From positions 1 through 21,680 of the forward strand of contig JAKEIB010000311.1 in the NCBI GenBank assembly GCA_022614705.1: a DNA stretch of 21,680 nucleotides, in the 5' to 3' direction. Made by a program: the position numbers and the translations under genes. A model generated the notes under the pieces. That model searched no databases. It saw only the letters and a program-made list of their open reading frames with translations, and was not told the origin of the DNA. This document shows positions 7,388 through 13,958 of the stretch, piece by piece. The number at the start of each line of letters is the position of its first letter. The stretch's first letter is position 1. The DNA comes from Planctomycetota bacterium (GTDB lineage Bacteria > Planctomycetota > Planctomycetia > Pirellulales > Lacipirellulaceae).

Positions 7388-8377
7388 ATGAGTGGCGACG
7401 TTCTTAGCCAGGCGGAAGTCGAAAGTCTGCTCGGCGCGATGGATAAGCGCGAGACGGAGGCAATCGCCGACGCGGCCACGAGCCGCATCCGGCACCGCGA
7501 CAAGATCTCACCGTACGATTTCAAGCGGCCCGAACGCGTCGGCAAGGAGCAGATGCGCTCGCTGCAGACGATGCACGAAGCTTTCGGACGCAATTTCGGG
7601 GCCGCATTGTCGGCATTGTTACGCACGATCGTCGAGCTGAAGCTCACGAGCGTCGATCAGCTCACCTACAGCGAGTTCGTGTTCAGTTTGGAAAACCCGA
7701 CGTGCTTCAACCTCATCAACGCTGCACCGCTCGAAGGGCAGTTGATCCTCGACATCAACCTATCGCTGCTGTTCCCGATCATTGATCGACTGCTCGGCGG
7801 CGGCAGCGACTCGGCGCCGCCCGCCCGCCGTCCACTCACGGAGATCGAACTGCGGCTCGTTTCGCGGATTACCGATCTATTCTGCAAAGAGATGAAACAC
7901 GCCTGGGAGAATGTTCTCGATTTGAACCTGTCGATCGATCGCGTGGAGAGCAATCCACAACTAGTGCAGATCGTTCCGCCCAACGAAGTCGTCGTACTAA
8001 TCAGCTTCGAGCTGACGCTCGGCGAGGCGCGGGGCATGATGAATCTGTGCATCCCGTTTAACTCGATCGAACGAATCGCCACGCGATTGTCGGCCAACAG
8101 CTGGGTAAGCTACGGCACGAAAAAAGCGACGCCGGAGAACATCCAGCGCATCAGCAATCAGCTCAACGGCGCGGTTGTAGAAGTCGTCGTCGAGCTGGCG
8201 GAGACGAACATTTCAACCTCCGACCTGATTGGACTGCGAGTCGGCGACATCATCGCCACGGAGAAAGATGTCGAACGGCCACTCGTCGTGTCGGTCGAGG
8301 GCCGGCCGAAGTTTCATGCTCAACCGGGCGCATTTAAGGGGCGCAAGGCCATTCAGGTGATCGGGACTATCGGCTGA
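7388..8377 (+). CDS. fliM: Flagellar motor switch protein FliM
   Basis: A 329-residue C-ring switch protein. The N-terminus GDVLSQAEVESLLGAM matches the conserved LSQxEIDxLL segment that binds phosphorylated CheY. The middle domain contains IRHRDKISPYDFKRPERVGK, LRTIVELKLTSVDQLTYSEF and LINAAPLEGQLILDINLSL. The C-terminal SPOA domain (about residues 235-325) contains VVEVVVELAETNISTSDLIGLRVGDII. The start is the ATG at 7388, supported by GGAG at 7378-7381 with a 6-base spacer. ATG 7376 and the upstream frame run into the repeat. No other flagellar or chemotaxis gene is in the window, so it is a stand-alone gene here, between proA and a toxin-antitoxin-like pair. Confidence 0.93.
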   Translation: MSGDVLSQAEVESLLGAMDKRETEAIADAATSRIRHRDKISPYDFKRPERVGKEQMRSLQTMHEAFGRNFGAALSALLRTIVELKLTSVDQLTYSEFVFSLENPTCFNLINAAPLEGQLILDINLSLLFPIIDRLLGGGSDSAPPARRPLTEIELRLVSRITDLFCKEMKHAWENVLDLNLSIDRVESNPQLVQIVPPNEVVVLISFELTLGEARGMMNLCIPFNSIERIATRLSANSWVSYGTKKATPENIQRISNQLNGAVVEVVVELAETNISTSDLIGLRVGDIIATEKDVERPLVVSVEGRPKFHAQPGAFKGRKAIQVIGTIG

Positions 8378-8396
8378 ATCGCTACATAGCCGTTTT
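8371..8396 (+). terminator. Possible intrinsic terminator after fliM
   Basis: CGGCT (8371-8375) pairs with AGCCG (8388-8392) around a 12-base loop and is followed by TTTT and more pyrimidines. The stem overlaps the fliM stop codon. The stem is short, so the call is weak. Confidence 0.3.
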
Positions 8397-8415
8397 CTCC
8401 TTTCGCATCGCGTTG

Positions 8416-8424
8416 TGGTATAAT
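8416..8424 (+). promoter_or_regulatory. Extended -10 promoter of the DUF433/DUF5615 pair
   Basis: TGGTATAAT is an exact extended -10 element (TGnTATAAT). It lies 22 bases before the TTG start at 8446 and upstream of the AAAGGAG ribosome-binding site. No consensus -35 hexamer is seen about 17 bases upstream, which fits extended -10 promoters. It gives the pair transcription independent of fliM. Confidence 0.6.
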
Positions 8425-8445
8425 TGCTCGAAAGGAGAACAAACC

Positions 8446-8679
8446 TTGAACAATCGAATTGCCGTCGATCCGACCGTCCATTTTGGCAAGCCATGCGTGG
8501 CTGGCACGCGTATCACGGTGCAAAACGTGCTGGAACTGGTCCGAGAAGGACTGAGTTTTGGTGAAATTGTCGACAGCTATTATCCCGACTTGAGCGTGGA
8601 GGACGTTCGCACCTGCGTTCAATATGCGATCGACGCCGTAGCCCTGGAAGACATCCATTTGGCTAACACGAATTCATGA
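8446..8679 (+). CDS. DUF433-family antitoxin-like protein
   Basis: A 77-residue protein with the DUF433 signature: IAVDPTVHFGKPCVAGTRITV followed by helices containing VLELVREGLSFGEIVDSYYPDLSVEDVRTCVQYAI. DUF433 proteins have a winged-helix-like fold related to VapB-type antitoxins and are commonly encoded just before DUF5615 PIN-like proteins. The start is TTG 8446, decided by the strong AAAGGAG (8431-8437) with an 8-base spacer. The upstream in-frame TTG at 8413 overlaps the promoter and has no ribosome-binding site. The stop TGA overlaps the ATG of the next gene (ATGA), so the two are translationally coupled. Antitoxin and autoregulation roles are inferred from the family. Confidence 0.87.
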   Translation: MNNRIAVDPTVHFGKPCVAGTRITVQNVLELVREGLSFGEIVDSYYPDLSVEDVRTCVQYAIDAVALEDIHLANTNS

Positions 8680-9035
8680 GATTGCTCGCCGATCAAGATG
8701 TCTACGCGATGACGTTGGCATTGCTCCGAAATCGCGGGCACGATGTTTCGACGGTTAGCGAGATGGGACTTTCTCAAGCGACCGATCTCGCCATTCTCCA
8801 AACGGCGATCCAAGACAAACGGATACTGCTCACACGAGACCGAGACTATGGAGGTTTGATCTTTGCCCGATCCATCCATGGCGGCGTGATCTATCTGCGA
8901 ATCGCTCCTACAGTGTTGCACGCGACCCACGACGAACTGCTGCGCGTGCTAAGTCAATACGGCGAGGTCGAGTTGTTGAATGCTCTCGTTGTCGTCGAGG
9001 CGGGCAGGCATCGCTTTCGGAAAATCACTGGGTGA
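8676..9035 (+). CDS. DUF5615 PIN-like protein (putative toxin/RNase)
   Basis: A 119-residue PIN-like fold protein. Conserved acidic positions are visible: LLADQDV (Asp6), SQATDLAIL (Asp37) and LLTRDRDYGGL (Asp55, Asp57), the places where PIN-type nucleases bind metal. The DUF5615 family is predicted to be the toxin partner of DUF433 antitoxins and probably cleaves RNA, which has little direct experimental support. The 4-base ATGA overlap with the DUF433 gene and the shared promoter support a bicistronic unit. Length is normal. It converges on cstA, with only 13 bases between the stop codons and no obvious terminator. Confidence 0.85.
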   Translation: MRLLADQDVYAMTLALLRNRGHDVSTVSEMGLSQATDLAILQTAIQDKRILLTRDRDYGGLIFARSIHGGVIYLRIAPTVLHATHDELLRVLSQYGEVELLNALVVVEAGRHRFRKITG

Positions 9036-9048
9036 ATTGAAGGGGGCA

Positions 9049-10884
9049 CTAGAGCGATGACGCCAACGCCGGTTTGAACGCGGTTGGCGGCGACTTGGAG
9101 CCGACGATCGCACGCACGGCTTCGACGAGCATCAATGCGGCCAGGACGATTAGCACGACGCCCACCCACGGCACGGGGTCGGTCGGCATCGCGAATTGAC
9201 CGCTTGCCGCATCGAAGAATCTGGGCAGCGTCATCTTTGCAAGCGCCCACGTGCTCATGGTGTACATGACGACCGTGGGCAATCCGGTGATGAGCCACAC
9301 GAGCGGGCTGCGCCGCGTGCGCCAAAGCCAGACCGTGACGCCCAACAGCGTGAGCGCCGCCAGCAATTGATTGCTGGCCCCGAACAGCGGCCAAAACACC
9401 TTCCAAACGGCGATCGGCTCGCCGTTGGCGTTAAGCGTCGTACGCATCACGAAAAACAGCGGCACGCCGGCCGTGAGCGCCGAGCCCAGCAGCCGCCCGG
9501 CCCAGTTGTGCAGGCCGGTAAGCTCCTGCACAATGAATCGCCCCAGCCTCGTGCAAACGTCCAGCGTGTCGTACACGAACGTGGTGAATGCCATCAGTCC
9601 GAACGCCATGGCGAACGTCGTCGGTATGTTCAGCACGTTCAAAAACTGGCTGATGCCGTGGGCGTACACGATGTTCGCGTCGCGTTCGAGCAGTTTAGAA
9701 CCTGCGGGCAATATCATCACGCACGCCAAGGCGAGCGTGGCCACCATGGCCTCGAGCAGCATCGCGCCGTAGGCGATCGGCCGGGCGTCCGTCTCATGGC
9801 TGAGCTGCTTCGACGTGGTGCCAGAAGCGATCATTGCGTGAAAGCCGGAGCACGCGCCGCAGGCGATTATCACAAACAGGAACGGCATGAATGTTTCGCC
9901 GCCCTTGCCCGTCGCATCCCATCCTTTGAACGCGTCGAACTGCACGGTGAAGCCGCCGAACACGACGCCCACCACGCCGGCCAGTAGCGCCGCGTACAGA
10001 AAATAGCCGCCCAAATGGCCGCGCGGTTGCAGCAGCAGCCATACGGGCACCACGCCGGCGACTAAGCAGTATGCGAGCAGCAGCACGTCCCAAATCTTGC
10101 GGGCCGTCACGTCCGCTTCGGCAAGAGATTGGCCGGGCCGAAAGTGCTGGACGATTAGCCCCAAATCGAGCGGCGCGAATTGCCCCAGCCAGATCACGAC
10201 GCCCACCAACGGCACAAAGATCACCGTGGCCAAACCGAGCGAAAGCCGCGTGTACCGAAGCAACAGGCCCATGATCACGGGCAGAGCCAGATAGAGCAGC
10301 GACGACGTGGCAATCGCGCCGCCCGTCACGCCGCCGCTTTCGCTGATTGTCTCCGCCGTGACCGCCGACGGATCTGGCACTACGGCCGTGCCGATGCGCA
10401 ATTCTTCCGATCCGACCAGAAATGCGCCGGCCGTGATATCTGCAAACGCCACGATGATGTACACCAGGGCGAGCCAAATAAAAATCAGAAACAAGATGTA
10501 CGACAACTGGCTCATGTGGTCGCGCACCACCTCGGCGATGGACCGGGCTTTATGGCGGATGGACGCGGTGAGGGCCGTCATGTCGTGAACGCCGCCGATG
10601 AAGATTGAACCGATGAGGATCCACAGCAGCGCGGGCAGCCAACCGAAATAAATTCCGGCCAGAATGGGCCCGACGATTGGCCCGGCCGCCGCGATCGCCG
10701 AAAAGTGCTGGCTGAGGAGAAACTTCGGCTCGATGGGGTCATAATCCACGCCGTCGCGCAGTTCGACGGCGGGCGTTGGCCGGCGCGAATCGAGCTGGAG
10801 GAATCGGCTCAGGAACCGTCCGTAGGTGAAATAGGCGGCGATCAGCACCGCCCCGGTGATTGCCACGATCGCCAACAGACTCAT
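9049..10884 (-). CDS. cstA: Carbon starvation protein CstA family transporter
   Basis: A 611-residue polytopic membrane protein with many hydrophobic helices. Family segments are YFTYGRFLSRFL near the N-terminus, HFSAIAAAGPIVGPILAGIYFGWLP, GSIFIGGVHDMTALTASIRHKA, IACGACSGFHAMIASGTTSKQL, GAMLLEAMVATLALACVM, TFVYDTLDVCTRLGRFI and LFGASNQLLAALTLLG. CstA proteins take up pyruvate and/or peptides and are induced on carbon limitation in E. coli. The start is ATG 10884 (MSLLAIVAITG), supported by GGGAG 8 bases upstream. The in-frame ATG at 10917 would add 11 residues read from an intergenic repeat. It is divergent from the thioredoxin reductase gene. The substrate here is unknown. Confidence 0.93.
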   Translation of the reverse strand: MSLLAIVAITGAVLIAAYFTYGRFLSRFLQLDSRRPTPAVELRDGVDYDPIEPKFLLSQHFSAIAAAGPIVGPILAGIYFGWLPALLWILIGSIFIGGVHDMTALTASIRHKARSIAEVVRDHMSQLSYILFLIFIWLALVYIIVAFADITAGAFLVGSEELRIGTAVVPDPSAVTAETISESGGVTGGAIATSSLLYLALPVIMGLLLRYTRLSLGLATVIFVPLVGVVIWLGQFAPLDLGLIVQHFRPGQSLAEADVTARKIWDVLLLAYCLVAGVVPVWLLLQPRGHLGGYFLYAALLAGVVGVVFGGFTVQFDAFKGWDATGKGGETFMPFLFVIIACGACSGFHAMIASGTTSKQLSHETDARPIAYGAMLLEAMVATLALACVMILPAGSKLLERDANIVYAHGISQFLNVLNIPTTFAMAFGLMAFTTFVYDTLDVCTRLGRFIVQELTGLHNWAGRLLGSALTAGVPLFFVMRTTLNANGEPIAVWKVFWPLFGASNQLLAALTLLGVTVWLWRTRRSPLVWLITGLPTVVMYTMSTWALAKMTLPRFFDAASGQFAMPTDPVPWVGVVLIVLAALMLVEAVRAIVGSKSPPTAFKPALASSL

Positions 10885-10911
10885 GCGATTCACTCCCGCG
10901 CGGCCAACCCC

Positions 10912-10982
10912 TGTCATCCTGAGGGAGGCTTTGCGACCGAAGGATCTGCCCTAAGAGATTCGTCGCTATGCTCAGAATGACA
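10912..10982. repeat. Inverted repeat TGTCATCCTGAG...CTCAGAATGACA
   Basis: A 71-base element with terminal arms TGTCATCCTGAG and CTCAGAATGACA (imperfect inverted repeat) and internal patches CGAAGGATCT and AGAGATTCGTCG that partly pair. From memory, it matches the style of a dispersed intergenic repeat seen in several bacterial phyla. It lies between divergent cstA and thioredoxin reductase, upstream of both ribosome-binding sites, so it could sit in the cstA leader. It does not code. Confidence 0.7.
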
Positions 10983-11036
10983 AATCTCACATTAATTCAC
11001 GATAACGGCGTGAGAAAAACGGAGCAAGCCGAGCCG

Positions 11037-11065
11037 TTGGCCACGCGCGCGTTACGCCCTATAAT
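11037..11065 (+). promoter_or_regulatory. Sigma-70-type promoter of the thioredoxin reductase gene
   Basis: TTGGCC (11037-11042) and a perfect TATAAT (11060-11065) are separated by 17 bases. The -35 matches TTGACA at four of six positions. Transcription would begin near 11072, leaving about 35 bases of leader before the GTG start at 11107, which has GGGAG at 11097-11101. Confidence 0.6.
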
Positions 11066-11106
11066 TCTTGCCAACTCACCTTTTTCAAATCGATGCGGGA
11101 GCAATT

Positions 11107-12159
11107 GTGGCGGAGCGAGTCATTATTGTGGGCAGCGGCCCAGCGGGCTGGTCGACGGCGATTTATGCCGCGCGGGCCGAGCTGAAGCCGCTGGTGTTTG
11201 AAGGCGCAATCACCGAAGAGAATCGACTGTCCGGCACGCTGCCGCTGGGACAATTGGCACTGACGACCGAGGTCGAAAACTACGCCGGCTTTCCCGCCGG
11301 CGATTTGAAAACGTTTTTGGAAACGGCGATCGACCCCGACCGGCTGCAATTCATGAACGTCCATGAAGGGAAGCATGCCGTCACCGGGCCGGAGTTGATG
11401 GAGCTGATGCGGCAGCAGGCGATCAACTTTGGCACGCGAATCGTCACCGACGACGTGGTCGAAGTCGACCTAGAGCGCCGGCCATTTGTCGTACGAACGC
11501 TGGGTGGCACTTCGCATGAGGCGCACGCCCTGATCATCGCCACGGGTGCTCGCGCAAACTATCTGGGTCTGCCGTCGGAGGAAGCGTTCAAGAATCGCGG
11601 CGTAAGTGCGTGCGCCGTGTGCGACGGCGCGTTGCCGCGGTTCCGCAATAAGCCGCTCGTCGTCGTTGGCGGCGGCGACTCGGCCGTGGAAGAGGCCACG
11701 TTTCTGACAAAATACGCGTCAAAGGTTCACATGGTTCACCGCCGCGACAAGCTGCGAGCCAGCATGATCATGCAGGAGCGGGCGCTCGGCAATCCGAAGA
11801 TTCAGTTGGAGTGGAACCACACGCTGGACGAAGTGCTCGGCAACGACAAGGACGGCGTCACCGGCGTGCGACTGAATAGCACTATCGACAATGGCAAAAA
11901 GCAGATCGACGCCAGCGGCGTGTTCCTAGCGATCGGTCACACGCCCAACACGGGATTGCTCAAGGGGCAAGTCGCACTGACGGAGAAAGGCTACATCAAA
12001 TGGACTCAGCCGTTTCGCACGTTGACGAGCGTCGAGGGCGTATTCGCGGCCGGCGACGTGGCGGATGATTATTATCGGCAAGCGATCACGTCGGCGGGCA
12101 CGGGCTGCATGGCGGCGCTCGATGCCGAACGCTGGCTGGCAAGCGAAGGGATTCACTGA
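11107..12159 (+). CDS. trxB: Thioredoxin reductase (NADPH, FAD-dependent)
   Basis: A 350-residue flavoprotein that reduces thioredoxin with NADPH. Motifs in order: VIIVGSGPAGWSTAIYAAR (FAD site), GQLALTTEVENYAGFP, LIIATGARANYLGLP, the redox-active CAVC (Cys169/Cys172) followed by DGALP, VVVGGGDSAVEEA (NADPH site), MVHRRDKLRAS, GVFLAIGHTPNT and GVFAAGDVADDYYRQAITSAGTG. About 25 extra residues lie between NYAGFP and VTGPELM compared with E. coli TrxB. The start is GTG 11107, supported by GGGAG with a 5-base spacer and by the promoter at 11037-11065. The frame extends to TTG 11068 but without a ribosome-binding site. Thioredoxin itself is not in the window. Confidence 0.93.
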   Translation: MAERVIIVGSGPAGWSTAIYAARAELKPLVFEGAITEENRLSGTLPLGQLALTTEVENYAGFPAGDLKTFLETAIDPDRLQFMNVHEGKHAVTGPELMELMRQQAINFGTRIVTDDVVEVDLERRPFVVRTLGGTSHEAHALIIATGARANYLGLPSEEAFKNRGVSACAVCDGALPRFRNKPLVVVGGGDSAVEEATFLTKYASKVHMVHRRDKLRASMIMQERALGNPKIQLEWNHTLDEVLGNDKDGVTGVRLNSTIDNGKKQIDASGVFLAIGHTPNTGLLKGQVALTEKGYIKWTQPFRTLTSVEGVFAAGDVADDYYRQAITSAGTGCMAALDAERWLASEGIH

Positions 12160-12162
12160 GAT

Positions 12163-12225
12163 TGTAGCTGGGGTCTGTGACCCCGGCTTTTACGCGGGTT
12201 GCCGGCCTCAAAGAGGCCAGCTACA
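12163..12225. repeat. GTAG...CTAC paired-hairpin (BIME-like) element upstream of carA
   Basis: TGTAGCTGG (12163-12171) pairs with CCAGCTACA (12217-12225). Inside are two further hairpins: GGGGTC-TGT-GACCCC (12170-12184) and GGCCTC-AAA-GAGGCC (12204-12218). Each hairpin is flanked on its outer side by GTAG or CTAC, the arrangement of two REP sequences in inverted orientation. The element starts 3 bases after the thioredoxin reductase stop and ends 20 bases before carA. Confidence 0.85.
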
Positions 12226-12245
12226 GAATTGAGCTTCATGTCGCC

Positions 12246-13427
12246 ATGACCAAACCGGCCAAACTAGCACTGGAAGACGGCACCGTATTCGTCGGCACCT
12301 CGATTGGCGCCGATGGCGAAGTCGACGGCGAAGTGTGTTTCAACACGTCGATGACCGGCTACCAGGAGATTCTCACCGACCCTAGCTATCGCGGGCAAAT
12401 CGTCGCGATGACCTACCCGCAGATCGGCAACTATGGTGTGAATGCCGAGGACGTGGAAAGCGGCCGGCCGCAGTTGGCGGGTTTCGTCGTCCGCGAGCAT
12501 AGCCGCACGCAGAGCAATTTCCGCGCGGAGCAGAGTCTTAGCCAGTATCTCCAGCAGTGGGGCATCGTGGCCATCGAATCGATCGACACGCGCGCCCTGG
12601 TGCGCCGACTGCGCTCGGGTGGGGCGATGAAGGGAGTTTTGTCGACGGTTGATCTCGACGACGCAAGCCTGGTGGCGAAGGCGCGCTCATGCCCCGGCCT
12701 GGTGGGCCGCGATCTCGTGCGCGAAGTGCTGCCGGATCAACCGTTCGAGTGGCACCAGCCGCTAAGTGAGTGGACGCATTTGCGAAACGTAGCGGCAGGC
12801 GGCTCGCCGGCCGTAGTGCCGACAGGCGAGCCGCCTGTCGCTACGAAAGCTCCACATGTTGTGGCGCTGGACTACGGTATGAAGTGGAACATCCCGCGGC
12901 ACCTGGTGGATCAGGGCTGCCGCGTGACAGTGCTGCCGGGCGTAGCGACCACGGAGGAAGTGCTCGCGCACAAGCCGGACGGTGTATTCCTTTCCAATGG
13001 TCCAGGCGACCCCGAGCCACTGGAATACGCGATTAGCACAATCCGCGGTTTATTGGGTAAGAAACCAATCTTCGGCATTTGCTTGGGGCACCAACTTCTC
13101 GGGCTCGCCTGTGGCGCGAAAACGTTCAAGCTGAAGTTCGGCCATCGCGGCGCCAATCATCCGGTGCAGAATCTCGACACCGGCGCCGTCGAAATTACGT
13201 CCCAGAACCACGGCTTCGCGGTGGCCGAGGAGTCGTTGCCGGATTTCCTCGAGGTAACGCACCGCAGTCTTAACGACGGCACGATCGAAGGGCTGTCGCA
13301 CCGCGAAGTGGCTGCTTACAGCGTCCAGTATCATCCGGAGGCGTCCGCGGGGCCGCACGACAGCCACTATCTGTTCCGCCGGTTCTTGGAGTCGATCGAG
13401 GCCGGAAGTCGATTGACCCGTAGCTGA
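12246..13427 (+). CDS. carA: Carbamoyl-phosphate synthase small (glutaminase) subunit
   Basis: A 393-residue subunit that hydrolyses glutamine and passes ammonia to CarB for carbamoyl phosphate synthesis (arginine and pyrimidines). The N-terminal domain shows LALEDGTVFVGTSIGA, GEVCFNTSMTGYQEILTDPSYRGQIV and IDTRALVRRLR. The C-terminal class I amidotransferase domain shows VVALDYGMKWNI, LSNGPGDPEPLEYA, FGICLGHQLLGLA with the nucleophile Cys279, TSQNHGFAV and YSVQYHPEASAGPHDSHYLF with the catalytic His/Glu. Between the domains, residues 182-200 are encoded entirely by a palindromic element. The start is ATG 12246; the upstream frame to 12177 is the preceding repeat. carB is not adjacent. Confidence 0.95.
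   Translation: MTKPAKLALEDGTVFVGTSIGADGEVDGEVCFNTSMTGYQEILTDPSYRGQIVAMTYPQIGNYGVNAEDVESGRPQLAGFVVREHSRTQSNFRAEQSLSQYLQQWGIVAIESIDTRALVRRLRSGGAMKGVLSTVDLDDASLVAKARSCPGLVGRDLVREVLPDQPFEWHQPLSEWTHLRNVAAGGSPAVVPTGEPPVATKAPHVVALDYGMKWNIPRHLVDQGCRVTVLPGVATTEEVLAHKPDGVFLSNGPGDPEPLEYAISTIRGLLGKKPIFGICLGHQLLGLACGAKTFKLKFGHRGANHPVQNLDTGAVEITSQNHGFAVAEESLPDFLEVTHRSLNDGTIEGLSHREVAAYSVQYHPEASAGPHDSHYLFRRFLESIEAGSRLTRS
12788..12845. repeat. GTAG...CTAC palindromic element embedded in carA
   Basis: Two 21-base arms (12788-12808 and 12825-12845; left arm begins CGTAGCGGCAGGCGG) are reverse complements at 20 of 21 positions around a 16-base loop. Each arm contains its own small hairpin (GGCG-GCT-CGCC at 12798-12808; GGCG-AGC-CGCC at 12825-12835), with GTAG (12789-12792) outside the first and CTAC (12841-12844) outside the second. 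Positions 12789-12845 are 57 bases, exactly 19 codons, read in frame as VAAGGSPAVVPTGEPPVAT in the CarA linker. Confidence 0.88.
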
Positions 13428-13483
13428 ATTCGCAAGAATTCAGACAGGGTAACGATCGGCTGAACTGTTGCGTGTTCAGCTAC
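13420..13483. repeat. GTAG...CTAC paired-hairpin element overlapping the carA stop codon
   Basis: GTAGCTGAA (13420-13428) pairs with TTCAGCTAC (13475-13483). Inside are CTGAATTC-GCAA-GAATTCAG (13424-13443), a perfect 8-bp stem with a GNRA-type tetraloop, and GCTGAAC...GTTCAGC (13459-13480). The carA TGA stop is part of the first hairpin. The element also lies just beyond the 3' end of the convergent minus-strand gene ending at 13498, so it could act as a bidirectional 3'-end structure. There is no T-run. Confidence 0.85.
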
Positions 13484-13497
13484 ATGCGAATCAAAGC

Positions 13498-13878
13498 TCA
13501 CCACGCTTTCACGGCCAGCAGCGAGATGACCTCGATGGCGGCGAAGACTTTGTGCGGCGGATGGTTGGGTTCATTTCGCAGCTCGTTCCACACGCTCTGA
13601 GCGCGGCGCAGATATTGGAGCCGCGATTCTTCGAGTGCGTCCGGCCCCAGCTCGTTGAGCGATTTTTGCCAGGCATCGATCGCGGTTTCCAATGCCGTGG
13701 GGTCGCCGTCGATCGCCTCGAACATCAGGTCGTCGAGCCACTCGAGCTTCGCGAGCACGTCCGGGTCTGTCGGCTCGTGCTTTACATGGTGCAGATGAGG
13801 CGGACCAAACGCCGCGGTCGCAGGTTTGCGTTCCGGCGTCGACGCCTCGTTCGATTCGCTGGGATCATTCGGGGACAT
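13498..13878 (-). CDS. Hypothetical small helical protein, last gene of the GTPase unit
   Basis: A 126-residue soluble protein that I do not recognise. The first 40 residues are low-complexity, rich in S, E, P and T with a His cluster (PPHLHHVKHEP). The rest is predicted mostly helical, with LAKLEWLDDLMFEAI, ALETAIDAWQKSLNELGPDALEESRLQYLRRAQSVWNEL and a C-terminal HKVFAAIEVISLLAVKAW. The start is ATG 13878 (MSPNDPSESN), chosen because GGAG lies 6 bases upstream. The in-frame ATG at 13890 would include that ribosome-binding site. It follows the GTPase gene in the same direction, but with an 80-base gap containing a perfect palindrome, so co-transcription is likely but not certain. Confidence 0.6.
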   Translation of the reverse strand: MSPNDPSESNEASTPERKPATAAFGPPHLHHVKHEPTDPDVLAKLEWLDDLMFEAIDGDPTALETAIDAWQKSLNELGPDALEESRLQYLRRAQSVWNELRNEPNHPPHKVFAAIEVISLLAVKAW

Positions 13879-13892
13879 CGCACACTCCATAT

Positions 13893-13921
13893 TTAGCCGC
13901 CGGTCATTGACCGGCGGCTAA
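13893..13921. repeat. Perfect palindrome between the GTPase gene and the small helical gene
   Basis: TTAGCCGCCGGTCA (13893-13906) and TGACCGGCGGCTAA (13908-13921) are exact reverse complements around one central base. It lies in the short gap between two minus-strand genes. There is no T-run after it in either direction, so it is more like a REP-type repeat or an mRNA-stability or regulatory hairpin than a simple terminator. Confidence 0.8.
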
Positions 13922-13958
13922 GTGGGGCAACCTAACGGAAGCCGCGCACGACAATGGT

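Noticed and set aside
8446..9035. Classical VapBC operon
   Set aside because: The sequences match the DUF433 and DUF5615 families rather than VapB and canonical PIN VapC.
9196..9987. 263-codon plus-strand reading frame opposite cstA
   Set aside because: Rich in H, R, Q and E with no motif, entirely inside the well-supported cstA gene on the other strand.
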